A stretch of 64,000 nt of DNA, taken from assembly GCF_027497215.1 (NCBI RefSeq), contig NZ_CP114904.1, forward strand, positions 4,176,001 through 4,240,000, read 5' to 3'. The notes under the pieces are model-generated. The model ran no database searches, had not been told where the DNA came from, and worked only from the letters and a program-made list of their open reading frames with translations. Made by a program: the position numbers and the translations under genes. Every line of letters begins with the position of its first letter. Positions within the stretch are counted from its first letter, which is position 1. The stretch comes from Micromonospora sp. WMMD812. GTDB taxonomy: Bacteria; Actinomycetota; Actinomycetes; Mycobacteriales; Micromonosporaceae. Below, in pieces: positions 52,684 to 61,620 of this stretch.

Positions 52684-55028
52684 CAGGGGCGCTTCTCCAT
52701 CGTCACGAGCTCCGATTCGGATAACTCCGGCTGCACCGACGTGTCCGGCCCCTGCGCCGGCCGTGGGTGCACGATCCCGGCCGGGTCGCCGAGCAGATCG
52801 TCGACCCGCCGAGCCACCAGCTCGGAGAGCTCCGCCACCGGGCGGGAGGCGTCGAGCACCAGGTAGCGCTTCGGGTCGGCGGCGGCGAGGTCGAGGAAGG
52901 CGTACCGGACGCGCTCGTGGAAGGCGACCGACTCGGCCTCCAGCCGGTCGGCGGCCTGGTTGCGGGCGGCGGCCCGGGACAGGCCGGTCTGCGGTTCGAT
53001 GTCGAGCAGCACCACGAGGTCGGGCTTGAGCCCGCCGGTCGCCCAGGAGGAGAGCCAGGAGACCTCGTCCACCGGGAGCGTGCGACCGGCGCCCTGGTAC
53101 GCCAGGGACGAGTCGACGTACCGGTCGCTGATCACCACGGCGCCGCGGACCAGCGCCGGGCGGACCACGGTGGCCACGTGGTGGGCGCGGTCGGCGGCGT
53201 AGAGCAGCGCCTCGGCCCGCGGCGAGGGCGCCTCGGCGCCGGAGTCCTCGAGCACCAGTGACCGGATCCGCTCGCCCACCGTGGTGGCGCCCGGCTCGCG
53301 GGTGACCACCACGTCCCGGCCCTGCCCGCGCAGCTGCTCGGCGAGCGCGGCCAGCTGGGTCGACTTCCCCGCGCCCTCGCCACCCTCGAACACCACGAAG
53401 AGGCCGTTGGAGACGAACGGCTCGGCGGGCATGAGCGGGCGGCCCCGGATCGAGCCCCAGAGGTCGGCGAGGACCGGGACGCCCTTCTTGTCGTCCATCT
53501 GACCGAACGCGCTGATGCCGGCGAAGATGCCGGCCGCGCCGGCGGCGAGCAGCAGCAGTCGGGTGGACGAGATCGAGATCCCGAGGTCGGCGATCTCCAG
53601 CTTGCGGGAGCCGCCGACACCGGCGAGGAGGCTGCTCAGCGCGATCGCCAGGATCAGCACCAGCCGGGTGCCGATCTGCACCACCGCGAAGACCCGGCCG
53701 CGGACCTCGTCGGCGATCTCGCCGCCGAGCAGCGTGGTGCCGGCCAGGAAGGCCATCCCGGCGCCGGCACCGACCAGGACCGCGCCGAGGATCGCCATCG
53801 ACAGGTGGATGGCGAAGGCGAGGGTCATCACGGCCGCGCTGGCCAGCACGATGCTCATCCCGAACCAGCGACGCCGGGACATCTCCTTGACGATCATCGG
53901 GCCGAGCCCGATGCCCAGGGCCAGGCCGATGAAGATGGCGCCGAAGAGCAGGAAGAAGGCGGCGTCACCGGCGCCGAGCGAGTTGGCGAAGAACCGGGCG
54001 GTGCCGATCACGATGCCGCCACCCGCGAACGCGCCGAAGATGCCGAGCACCAGGCCTCGGACCAGCGGGGTCTGGGAGATGAACCGCCACCCCTCGGCGA
54101 ACTGCCGGGTCATGCTCTGCTCGGCGCGTTCGTGCCCCGTGGCCCGGGTCTGGCTGATCTCCTTGATGCCGAACGCCACCACGACGGCGGTAGCCAGCCG
54201 GGAGAAGGAGTTGAACCACAGCGCCAGTTGCGCCGGTTCGGCCCAGCCGGGCACCTCACCGCCGGTGGCCGCCCGGACGCTGCGGTCAAGCACCGCGATG
54301 GCCAGCGCGGCGAGCACCGGGGTCAGGCCGTACGTGGTGATCAGGGTGAGCTGGTTGGCCGTCTCCAGCCGGGCGCGCGGGATCAGGTTGGGGACCGCGG
54401 CCTCCTTGGCCGGGATCCAGAGCAGGGTGATCGACTCGATCAGGAAGGTGGCGATGGTGGCCCAGCCGACGACGACCCCGCCCTGGGCGCCGAGCAGCGC
54501 GACCAGCGGGATCGAGGCGAAGAGCACGAAGCGCAGCACATCGCAGATGACCATCGTCCAGCGCCGGTCGAACCGGTCGGCGAAGACGCCGGCGATCGGG
54601 CCGAGCACCAGCGCCGGCAGCAGCCGGATGGCGATCACGAGGCCGAAGGCCGCGCCCTTGGCGGTGCTGCCCTGCACCTGGGCGGCGGCGAAGACGGAGG
54701 TGGCGAGCAGGCCGAGCCAGTCACCGAAGGAGGCGGCGCCGAGCACGATCCAGAGCCGGCGGAACGGGCGGATCCGCAGCACCGAACGGATGGCGCTGTA
54801 GCCGGAGCGGTCGGTCTGGGTCGCCGCGGACGGCTGGCCGGATCCACTGCCGGACTGGGCCGTGGCGCTGTTGAACTGCCCCGCGGCGCTGCCGACCGGG
54901 GCCGCGGTGCTCCCGATCTGACCCGCCGACTCGCCGGGCTGGCCGCCGGACGGCGACACGCCGGGCGACTCGCCGTTGTTCTGGCTTTCGATGGCCGTAC
55001 CTCCACGTGCCGGCCCATCGCTGGGCAT
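52683..55028 (-). CDS. tmk: Bifunctional MFS transporter / thymidylate kinase fusion
   Basis: The 781-aa protein has a disordered Ser/Gly/Gln-rich N-terminus (1-75), 12 MFS helices (about 80-510) with LGPIAGVFADRFDRRW as motif A, and a thymidylate kinase (about 541-760). The kinase has P-loop FEGGEGAGKST (548-558), TREPGATTVGERIRS, and the DR motif VISDRYVDSSLAYQG. The kinase makes dTDP from dTMP; the MFS part resembles EntS-like exporters with an unknown substrate. This fusion is known in annotated Micromonosporaceae genomes. It is coupled to holB. Confidence 0.92.
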   Translation of the reverse strand: MPSDGPARGGTAIESQNNGESPGVSPSGGQPGESAGQIGSTAAPVGSAAGQFNSATAQSGSGSGQPSAATQTDRSGYSAIRSVLRIRPFRRLWIVLGAASFGDWLGLLATSVFAAAQVQGSTAKGAAFGLVIAIRLLPALVLGPIAGVFADRFDRRWTMVICDVLRFVLFASIPLVALLGAQGGVVVGWATIATFLIESITLLWIPAKEAAVPNLIPRARLETANQLTLITTYGLTPVLAALAIAVLDRSVRAATGGEVPGWAEPAQLALWFNSFSRLATAVVVAFGIKEISQTRATGHERAEQSMTRQFAEGWRFISQTPLVRGLVLGIFGAFAGGGIVIGTARFFANSLGAGDAAFFLLFGAIFIGLALGIGLGPMIVKEMSRRRWFGMSIVLASAAVMTLAFAIHLSMAILGAVLVGAGAGMAFLAGTTLLGGEIADEVRGRVFAVVQIGTRLVLILAIALSSLLAGVGGSRKLEIADLGISISSTRLLLLAAGAAGIFAGISAFGQMDDKKGVPVLADLWGSIRGRPLMPAEPFVSNGLFVVFEGGEGAGKSTQLAALAEQLRGQGRDVVVTREPGATTVGERIRSLVLEDSGAEAPSPRAEALLYAADRAHHVATVVRPALVRGAVVISDRYVDSSLAYQGAGRTLPVDEVSWLSSWATGGLKPDLVVLLDIEPQTGLSRAAARNQAADRLEAESVAFHERVRYAFLDLAAADPKRYLVLDASRPVAELSELVARRVDDLLGDPAGIVHPRPAQGPDTSVQPELSESELVTMEKRP

Positions 55029-55176
55029 CCCCGGTGCAACACTCTAGACCCGGTGGGGAGCCACCCCACCCGCGACATTCTCCTGCTCGTCGAGCCTAGG
55101 CCGCCGGGACCACCCACCGCACCCGGGCAGACGCGAGGGTATTTCGCATTGACCGCCGGACAGTTAGCGTGCACAC

Positions 55177-56391
55177 GTGGCCACCGAAAGCGACAAACTT
55201 CGCGACCGCCTGGATCGGGCAACCGACCACCTCGACCCGCCGTACGCCGTCGTCGACCTGACCGCCTTCGATGCCAACGCGATCGCGCTGACCGGGCTCG
55301 CCGCCGGCAAGCCGGTCCGGCTCGCGAGCAAGTCGGTCCGCAGCCGGGAGCTGATCAGCCGGGCACTGCGCCGGCCGGGCTGGCGAGGCGTGATGGCCTT
55401 CACCCTGCCCGAGGCGATCTGGCTGGTCCGGGCCGGAGTGACCGACGACGTGCTGGTGGCGTACCCCACCGCGGACCGGGGAGCGCTCGCCGAGCTGAGC
55501 GCCGACCCAGCCCTCGCCGCGGCGGTCACGCTGATGATCGACGGCGTCGACCAGCTCGACCTGGTCGACGCCGTACGCGCTCCCGACCAGCGGCCCGAGC
55601 TGCGGGTCTGCCTCGACCTGGACGCGTCCTGGCGACCACTCGGCGGGCGGGTGCACGTCGGGGTCCGCCGATCGCCGGTGCACAGCGCCCGGGCCGCCGG
55701 CGCGCTCGCCGCCGCCGTCGCCGGGCGCGCCGGCTTCCGGCTGGTCGGCCTGATGGCGTACGAGGCACAGATCGCCGGCCTCGGCGACGCGCCGCCCGGG
55801 CGGGCGGGAGCGGTGCTCGGCCAGGCGATCCGGCTGGCGCAGCGCGGCTCGTACCGGGAGCTACTGGCCCGCCGGGGCGCGGCGGTGGCGGCCGTCCGCG
55901 AGCACGCCGACCTGGAGTTCGTCAACGGCGGCGGCACAGGCAGCGTGGCCGCGACCAGCGCCGATCCCGCGGTCACCGAGGTCACCGCGGGATCAGGCCT
56001 GTACGGCCCGACGCTCTTCGACGCGTACCGCGCCTGGCGCCCGACCCCGGCGGCGTACTTCGCCTGCTCGGTGGTGCGCCGGCCGACGCCGGACCTGGCG
56101 ACCGTGCTCGGCGGCGGCTGGATCGCCTCCGGTCAGGCGGCGGCCAGCCGACTGCCCCGGCCGGTCCTGCCGGCCGGGCTCTCCCTGATCGGCACCGAGG
56201 GGGCCGGCGAGGTGCAGACCCCGCTGGCCGGCGCGGCGGCGGCGACGCTGCGGGTCGGCGACCGGGTGTGGTTCCGGCACGCCAAGGCCGGCGAGCTGTG
56301 CGAGCACGTCAACGAGCTGCACCTGGTCGACGGGGACACGGTCGTGGCGACCGTGCCCACCTATCGGGGCGAGGGGAACGCGTTCCTCTGA
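55177..56391 (+). CDS. PLP-dependent amino acid aldolase/deaminase (alanine racemase fold)
   Basis: The 404-aa protein has the barrel with the PLP lysine in RLASKSVRS (Lys52), VNGGGTGS as a phosphate-binding loop, and a C-terminal beta domain with RHAKAGELCEHVNELH. The His and Cys in that segment match the metal site of D-threonine aldolase / D-serine dehydratase. It probably acts on a D-hydroxy-amino acid. TAGCGT lies 6 nt before the GTG, so it may be leaderless. It is divergent from MFS-tmk. Confidence 0.85.
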   Translation: MATESDKLRDRLDRATDHLDPPYAVVDLTAFDANAIALTGLAAGKPVRLASKSVRSRELISRALRRPGWRGVMAFTLPEAIWLVRAGVTDDVLVAYPTADRGALAELSADPALAAAVTLMIDGVDQLDLVDAVRAPDQRPELRVCLDLDASWRPLGGRVHVGVRRSPVHSARAAGALAAAVAGRAGFRLVGLMAYEAQIAGLGDAPPGRAGAVLGQAIRLAQRGSYRELLARRGAAVAAVREHADLEFVNGGGTGSVAATSADPAVTEVTAGSGLYGPTLFDAYRAWRPTPAAYFACSVVRRPTPDLATVLGGGWIASGQAAASRLPRPVLPAGLSLIGTEGAGEVQTPLAGAAAATLRVGDRVWFRHAKAGELCEHVNELHLVDGDTVVATVPTYRGEGNAFL

Positions 56392-56759
56392 CCGTGCGGC
56401 TGGCCGGGTCGGCCCGGCCCGGAAGCCGCCGGGCGGGCCCATGACCGCCGGACCGGCCCATGACCCGCCGGGCGGGCGCACGATCCGCCGGACCGGCCCA
56501 TGACCCGCCGGGCGGGCGCACGATCCGCCGGACCGGCCGATGAGCCGCCGGCCCGGCGCACGACTCGTCCGCCCGGCGCACCCCGGGAGGCGCCTTGCGC
56601 TGTGGTGTCGCCCGGCGCACCCGGGCCCTGGTACCGCACGCCCGGCGCACCCCCGGGCCCCGCATTCCGGCCCGGCGCACCTCCGGGCCCAGCTTCGCCG
56701 CCCGGCGCACCCCGGGCCTTGACCTACCGCCGCCACCGCACCGTGCCGGCGGGCCGGGC
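56392..56759. other. 368-bp gap filled largely by repeats
   Basis: No coding frame is supported. Three 40-bp tandem units occupy 56445-56564, followed to about 56725 by irregular CCCGGCGCACnnCGGGCC-type copies. The gap lies between the PLP enzyme stop and the TetR-family gene stop, i.e. between convergent genes. Confidence 0.65.
56445..56564. repeat. 40-bp tandem repeat, three copies
   Basis: Units starting CCGCCGGACCGGCCCATGAC occur at 56445, 56485 and 56525; copies 1 and 2 are identical and copy 3 is diverged. A partial copy precedes. Confidence 0.88.
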
Positions 56760-57413
56760 TCAGCCGGCCTGTCGGGCGTCGGCCGGGGCGTCGACCTGGC
56801 GGTGCAGGTAGTCCCGGATCAACGCCTTCGCCTCGGCCAGCACCCGATCGTCGCCGTCCGGCTTGCGGCGGAACGCGAGCTTGATCAGCGCGTCGGCCAC
56901 CTCCACCGCGATCTCCAGGTGGAACCGGAGCTCGGGGACGTCGGTCAGCCCGAAGCGCTCGGTGAGCACGCGGGCCAGCTGGTCCGCGATCACCCCGTTG
57001 TTGTCCCGCTGCTCATCGAGCAGGTGCAGGTCGACCACGTCGCCGAAGTGCAGGGTACGGAATCCCGGGACGGTGCGGTGCATCGTGATGTACTCGTCGA
57101 TGCCCGCGTCGACGCCGTCCCACCAGTGGGTCAGGTCGTCGGAGGCGAACCGCTCGTCGAGGCGCTGGAGGTAGGACTCCATCGTGCGCAGGGTCAACGC
57201 CTGCACGATCGCCCGCTTGTCCGGAAAGAACTGGTAGACCGACCCGATCGCCACCTCGGCACGCTCGGCGAGCAAGGTTGTGGTCAGTCCCTCGTACCCC
57301 ACCTCGTCGACGAGTTCGGCACAGGCGTCCAGCATTCGCTGGACACGCGCGACACTTCGACCCTGCACCGGTACCCGGCGCAGAGGCCCGGTCGTGGCGG
57401 CTGGTGTGGACAC
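56760..57413 (-). CDS. TetR family transcriptional regulator
   Basis: The 217-aa protein has the TetR helix-turn-helix (about residues 22-68): RVQRMLDACAELVDEVGYEG, TTTLLAERAEVAIGSVYQFF, PDKRAIVQAL. The C-terminal ligand domain is helical and contains WWDGVDAGIDEYI. The GTG at 57413 follows GGGGGTGG. It is divergent from the lactone oxidase gene, with a palindrome (57524-57542) near that gene's start as the likely site of action. Confidence 0.9.
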   Translation of the reverse strand: MSTPAATTGPLRRVPVQGRSVARVQRMLDACAELVDEVGYEGLTTTLLAERAEVAIGSVYQFFPDKRAIVQALTLRTMESYLQRLDERFASDDLTHWWDGVDAGIDEYITMHRTVPGFRTLHFGDVVDLHLLDEQRDNNGVIADQLARVLTERFGLTDVPELRFHLEIAVEVADALIKLAFRRKPDGDDRVLAEAKALIRDYLHRQVDAPADARQAG

Positions 57414-57523
57414 TCGGCGCCACCCCCCTTCGACGGATGAACATATCTGCACGTCACGAGTTCGTGACTACCGGTACAACGAGCGGGACTCAGTTGCGGT
57501 ATTTACCAGCGACAACGTTCCTG

Positions 57524-57542
57524 ATATGAAGTCAGTTCATAT
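57524..57542. promoter_or_regulatory. Candidate TetR operator
   Basis: ATATGAA-GTCAG-TTCATAT is a perfect 7-bp inverted repeat, 17 bp before the lactone oxidase ATG, with a further half site TTCATAT-like sequence after it. The AT-rich character contrasts with the surroundings. It would overlap the oxidase promoter. Confidence 0.6.
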
Positions 57543-57559
57543 TCATATCGAGGAGCGCC

Positions 57560-58876
57560 ATGGTCGGCACCGCACCTCCCACCGCCCCCTGGACGAACTG
57601 GGCCGGTAACCAGCGTGGCACCGCCACCACCATCCTGCGTCCCCGCTCCCTCGCCGACGTCACCGAGGCCGTCCGGGCCGCCCGGGCCGCCGGTGGTCGG
57701 ATCCGGGTGGCCGGCAGCGGGCACTCCTTCACGGCCATCGCGCTCGCGGAGGACGCGCGCATGGAACTGGCCGCGCTGGACACCGCCGTACGCGTCGACG
57801 CGGAGCGCAGGCTCGTCACCGTACCGGCCGGCATGACCCTGCACGCGCTCAACGACGTGCTCATGCGGCACGGCCTCGCCCTGCCCAACCTCGGCGACAT
57901 CGACGCGCAGACCGTCGCCGGCGCGATCTCCACCGGCACCCACGGCACCGGGGCCGGGTATGGCTGCCTGGCCACCTTCGTCGAGGCGCTCACCCTGGTC
58001 ACCGGCACCGGCGAGGTGCTGCACTGCTCCGCCGACGAGCGGCCGGACGTCTTCGCCGCCGCCCGGGTCTCCCTCGGCGCGCTCGGCGCGCTGGTCGACG
58101 TGACGCTGCGCTGCGCGGACGCGTTCGTGCTGCACGCGCACGAGCGGCCGGCGCCGCTGGACGCGGTGCTGGGCGAGCTGCCGGAGCTGATCGAGGCGCA
58201 CGACCACGTCGAGTTCTACTGGTTCCCGTACACCAGCCGGGTGCAGGTCAAGACCAACGACCGGGTGCCCGCCGACGACCGCCCGCTGTCCCGGCTTCGT
58301 GGCTGGCTGGACGACGAGTTCCTGTCCAACACCGTCTTCGCCGGCGCCTGCCGGCTCGGCCGGGCGGTGCCCGCGCTCGCCCCGCGCATCAGCGCGGTCT
58401 CCGCGCGGGCGCTCACCGAACGCCGCTACACCGGCCGCTCCGACCAGGTCTTCTGCACCCCGCGCCGGGTCCGCTTCGTCGAGATGGAGTACGGGCTGCC
58501 GCGCGCGGCACTCCCCGAGGCGCTGGACGCGCTCCGGCGGATCGTGGACGGCCTGCCGTTCAAGGTGCTCTTCCCGGTCGAGGTGCGCTTCACCGCCGCC
58601 GACGACATCTGGCTCTCGCACGGGTACGGGCGGGACTCCGTCTACCTCGCCGTCCACCAGTACGTCGGCATGCCGTACGAGCCGTACTTCACCGCGTTCG
58701 AGCAGGTCGCCGCCGGGCTGGGCGGCCGGCCGCACTGGGGCAAGCTGCACTGGCGCGACGCGGCGACGCTCGCCCCGGTGTACCCCCGCTGGGCGGACTT
58801 CCTCGCCGTCCGCGACCGCCTCGACCCCGACCGGGTCTTCACGAATCCCCATCTGACCCACGTCCTCGGCCACTGA
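57560..58876 (+). CDS. FAD-linked sugar-1,4-lactone oxidase (D-arabinono/L-gulono-lactone oxidase type)
   Basis: The 438-aa protein has the VAO-type FAD domain: ILRPRSLADVTEAVRAA, VAGSGHSFT with His55 at the position of the covalent FAD ligand, and GTHGTGAGYG. The ALO C-terminal domain follows, ending with RPHWGKLHW and LDPDRVFTNPHL. It oxidises an aldonolactone with oxygen. The ATG follows GAGGAGCG. The TetR-type repressor is divergent. Confidence 0.92.
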   Translation: MVGTAPPTAPWTNWAGNQRGTATTILRPRSLADVTEAVRAARAAGGRIRVAGSGHSFTAIALAEDARMELAALDTAVRVDAERRLVTVPAGMTLHALNDVLMRHGLALPNLGDIDAQTVAGAISTGTHGTGAGYGCLATFVEALTLVTGTGEVLHCSADERPDVFAAARVSLGALGALVDVTLRCADAFVLHAHERPAPLDAVLGELPELIEAHDHVEFYWFPYTSRVQVKTNDRVPADDRPLSRLRGWLDDEFLSNTVFAGACRLGRAVPALAPRISAVSARALTERRYTGRSDQVFCTPRRVRFVEMEYGLPRAALPEALDALRRIVDGLPFKVLFPVEVRFTAADDIWLSHGYGRDSVYLAVHQYVGMPYEPYFTAFEQVAAGLGGRPHWGKLHWRDAATLAPVYPRWADFLAVRDRLDPDRVFTNPHLTHVLGH

Positions 58877-58963
58877 CGTCGGGTCGGGACGAGCCGGCCG
58901 CGGGCCCATCCGAATCGCCAACGCACCCGTCCGACGGCGTCGAATTCTTAACGCGTTTTATAC

Positions 58964-59003
58964 GCTTCACAGACTTCACGATTCTGTGAAGCGGGCGTAG
59001 CGT
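58964..59003 (+). promoter_or_regulatory. Operator palindrome over a leaderless promoter
   Basis: GCTTCACAGA (58964-58973) and TCTGTGAAGC (58983-58992) form a perfect 10-bp inverted repeat with a 9-nt centre. TTCACG (58975-58980) and TAGCGT (58998-59003), 17 bp apart, fit -35 and -10; the ATG of the ATPase gene is 7 nt after the -10. The MarR-like protein at the end of the operon is the probable ligand. Confidence 0.7.
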
Positions 59004-59010
59004 TCGGGCC

Positions 59011-59910
59011 ATGACTAGTGCTATCTCGGTGGCCGGCCTGGTGAAGACCTTCGGCCGGGTGAGTGCGCTCGACGGACTGGACCTGCAGGTCGACGTCGGC
59101 GAGGTGCACGGTTTCCTGGGCCCGAACGGCGCCGGGAAATCCACGACCATCCGGGTCCTGCTCGGGCTGCTGCGGGCGGACGCGGGCGCGGTCAACCTGC
59201 TCGGCGGAGATCCGTGGCGGGAGCCCGTGGCCCTGCACCGACGGCTGGCGTACGTGCCGGGCGACGTGAACCTGTGGCCGAACCTGACCGGTGGGGAGGC
59301 GATCGACCTCTTCGGGTCGCTCCGGGGCGGCCTGGACAAGCGCCGCAGGGAGGAGCTGATCCAGCGGTTCCAGCTCGATCCGTCCAAGCGGGCGCGGACG
59401 TACTCGAAGGGGAACCGGCAGAAGGTCGCGATCGTCGCCGCCTTCGCCTCCGACGTCGAGCTCTACATCCTCGACGAGCCGACCTCGGGGCTGGACCCGC
59501 TGATGGAGGCGGCCTTCCAGGAGTGCGTACGCGAGGTGAAGCGGCAGGGCCGGACGGTTCTGCTGTCCAGCCACCTCTTCTCCGAGGTGGAGGCGCTCTG
59601 TGACCGGGTGAGCATCGTCCGGCAGGGCCGCACGGTGGAGAGTGGCACCCTCGCCCAGCTGCGACACCTGACCCGCACCACGGTCACGGTGGAGACCACA
59701 CGTCCGGTCGCCGGGCTTGCCGACCTGCACGGCGTACACGACGTCGACGGGGTGGCCACCCACGCGACCTTCTCGGTGGACAGCGCCGAGCTGAACCATG
59801 TGCTGGAGTATCTGACCCAGTTCGACGTGCGTGCGCTCTCCAGCGCCCCGCCATCGCTGGAGGAGCTCTTCCTGCGGCACTACGGTGACGAGCTGGTGAG
59901 CGCGCGATGA
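59011..59910 (+). CDS. ABC transporter ATP-binding protein
   Basis: The 299-aa ATPase has Walker A GPNGAGKS (37-44), signature YSKGNRQKVAIVAAFA, Walker B YILDEPTSGLD, and an accessory C-terminus ending EELFLRHYGDEL. It pairs with the 543-aa permease through an ATGA overlap. No Shine-Dalgarno precedes the ATG; a -10 lies 7 nt upstream. Confidence 0.93.
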   Translation: MTSAISVAGLVKTFGRVSALDGLDLQVDVGEVHGFLGPNGAGKSTTIRVLLGLLRADAGAVNLLGGDPWREPVALHRRLAYVPGDVNLWPNLTGGEAIDLFGSLRGGLDKRRREELIQRFQLDPSKRARTYSKGNRQKVAIVAAFASDVELYILDEPTSGLDPLMEAAFQECVREVKRQGRTVLLSSHLFSEVEALCDRVSIVRQGRTVESGTLAQLRHLTRTTVTVETTRPVAGLADLHGVHDVDGVATHATFSVDSAELNHVLEYLTQFDVRALSSAPPSLEELFLRHYGDELVSAR

Positions 59911-61538
59911 GCGGTTCCTTCACCGGCGCCACCCGACTGACCCGCCTCGCGCTGCGGCGCGACCGCGTACAGCTGCCGGTCTGGATCCTGAGCACCGTCG
60001 CACTCGGGGCGTTCGCCAGCTCGGCGATCGACACGCAGTATCCGACCGAGGCCGACCGGCTCGCCGTCCTGCGCGTCGCCGTCGACACGCCCGGGCTGCT
60101 GATGTTCCGGGCCGCCCCCACCGGCACCAGCGACGGCCAGATGACAGTCTTCGGAATCCTGGCGTTCCTGGCGCTGATGGCGGGCTTCATGAGCACCTTC
60201 GCCGTTGTCCGGCACACACGCCAGAACGAGGAGACCGGACGCGCCGAGATGATCGGCGCGACGGCGGTCGGCCGGCACGCCACCCTGACCGCCGCCCTGG
60301 CCGTCGTGGTCGGCGCCAACATCGCGCTCGCCGCGCTGATCGGGCTCGCCTTCGCCGGGAACGGCGAGTCGGCCGCCAGCTCGTTCGCCGCCGGCGCCGC
60401 GGTCGGGAGCGCCGGCATCGCCTTCGCGGCGATCGCGGCCGCCGCCGCGCAACTGACCCAGGGCGCGCGCGCCGCCAACGGGATCGCCGCCACGGCGGTC
60501 GGCGCGGCCTACCTGGTCCGTGGCCTCGCCGACGCGTTCGGCGAGGTACGGCCGGACGGTTACACGATGACGAGCGCCTGGCCCGCCTGGCTCTCCCCGA
60601 TCGGCTGGACCATGCAGGTACGGCCCTACGCCGGCGACCGGTGGTGGGTACTCACGCTCCCGCTCGCGCTCTTCGCGGTCATGACAGCGGTGTCCTTCGC
60701 GCTGACCGCGCGCCGTGACGTCGGCATGGGCCTGTTCGCGGACCGCCCCGGACCGACGCGGGCGTCCTCCGCGCTGCTCAGCCCGCTCGGCCTGGCCTGG
60801 CGGCTGCAACGCGGCACGGTCCTCGGCTGGGCGGTGACGATCACCGTGTTCGGCCTGATCATCGGGTCGATAGCCAACGCGGTGAAGGATCAGCTGGCCG
60901 TGAACGAGAACGTCACGGGGACGCTCAACGACCTCGCCGGTGGCGGCGGGCACGAGGTGATGGACGCCTTCTTCGCCGCGATGATGGCGACCATCGGCGC
61001 GCTGGTCGCCGGCTATCTGGTCCAGGCGCTACTGCGGGCGAGAGTCGAGGAGGCGAGCGGGCGGGCCGAGGTGGTGCTCGCCACCGCGACCGGCCGGCTG
61101 ACCTGGCTGGGCAGTCATGTCGTGGTCGCCACCGCCGGAGCCGTGGCGATGCTCGGGCTCGCCGCGCTCTCGATCGGGCTGGTCTATGGCGCGAGCGTCC
61201 ACGATCTCAGCGGGCAGATCGGGCAGCTGGCCGGCACGGCGTACCTGCAACTGCCCGCCGCGCTGGTCCTGGCCGGGCTCGCCCTGACGCTCTTCGGGCT
61301 CCTGCCCCGCGTCTCGGTCGGGCTGACCTGGTTCGGCTTCGCCCTCAGCTTCGTCACCGGCCCGTACGGGGCGCTGCTCGGCGTGCCCGAGGCGGTGCGG
61401 GAACTCTCGCCGTTCAGCCACATCCCGGCTGTACCGGCCGATGCCACGGCGGCGCCGATCGTGCTCATGACCGCCGTCGCGCTGGCGCTCGGCGTGGCGG
61501 GGCTGGCCCTCTTCCGCCGACGTAACCTGGCCGCGTGA
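59907..61538 (+). CDS. ABC exporter permease, polyketide-antibiotic exporter type
   Basis: The 543-aa protein has about 12 membrane helices in two similar halves, a pattern of the large actinobacterial permeases annotated as exporters of polyketide antibiotics. Recognisable parts: FSTFAVVRHTRQNEETGRAEM-like loop (here MSTFAVVRHTRQNEETGRAE) and its echo RARVEEASGRAEVVLATATG in the second half. The substrate is unknown. It is followed 67 bp later by a MarR-like regulator. Confidence 0.9.
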   Translation: MSGSFTGATRLTRLALRRDRVQLPVWILSTVALGAFASSAIDTQYPTEADRLAVLRVAVDTPGLLMFRAAPTGTSDGQMTVFGILAFLALMAGFMSTFAVVRHTRQNEETGRAEMIGATAVGRHATLTAALAVVVGANIALAALIGLAFAGNGESAASSFAAGAAVGSAGIAFAAIAAAAAQLTQGARAANGIAATAVGAAYLVRGLADAFGEVRPDGYTMTSAWPAWLSPIGWTMQVRPYAGDRWWVLTLPLALFAVMTAVSFALTARRDVGMGLFADRPGPTRASSALLSPLGLAWRLQRGTVLGWAVTITVFGLIIGSIANAVKDQLAVNENVTGTLNDLAGGGGHEVMDAFFAAMMATIGALVAGYLVQALLRARVEEASGRAEVVLATATGRLTWLGSHVVVATAGAVAMLGLAALSIGLVYGASVHDLSGQIGQLAGTAYLQLPAALVLAGLALTLFGLLPRVSVGLTWFGFALSFVTGPYGALLGVPEAVRELSPFSHIPAVPADATAAPIVLMTAVALALGVAGLALFRRRNLAA

Positions 61539-61620
61539 ATCCGACGGGCGGCCCCGTTCGCGGCGCGACCGGCTCGACGCCGGCCGCGCCGCCGGTCACG
61601 AAGCAGTGAAAGATAAGCAG

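Noticed and set aside
53805..56444. 879-codon open frame on the plus strand
   Set aside because: Covers the antisense of MFS-tmk and the wrong frame of the PLP enzyme; Arg/Gly-rich with no domain.
56445..56564. CRISPR-like array
   Set aside because: The 40-bp units are contiguous, with no unique spacers.
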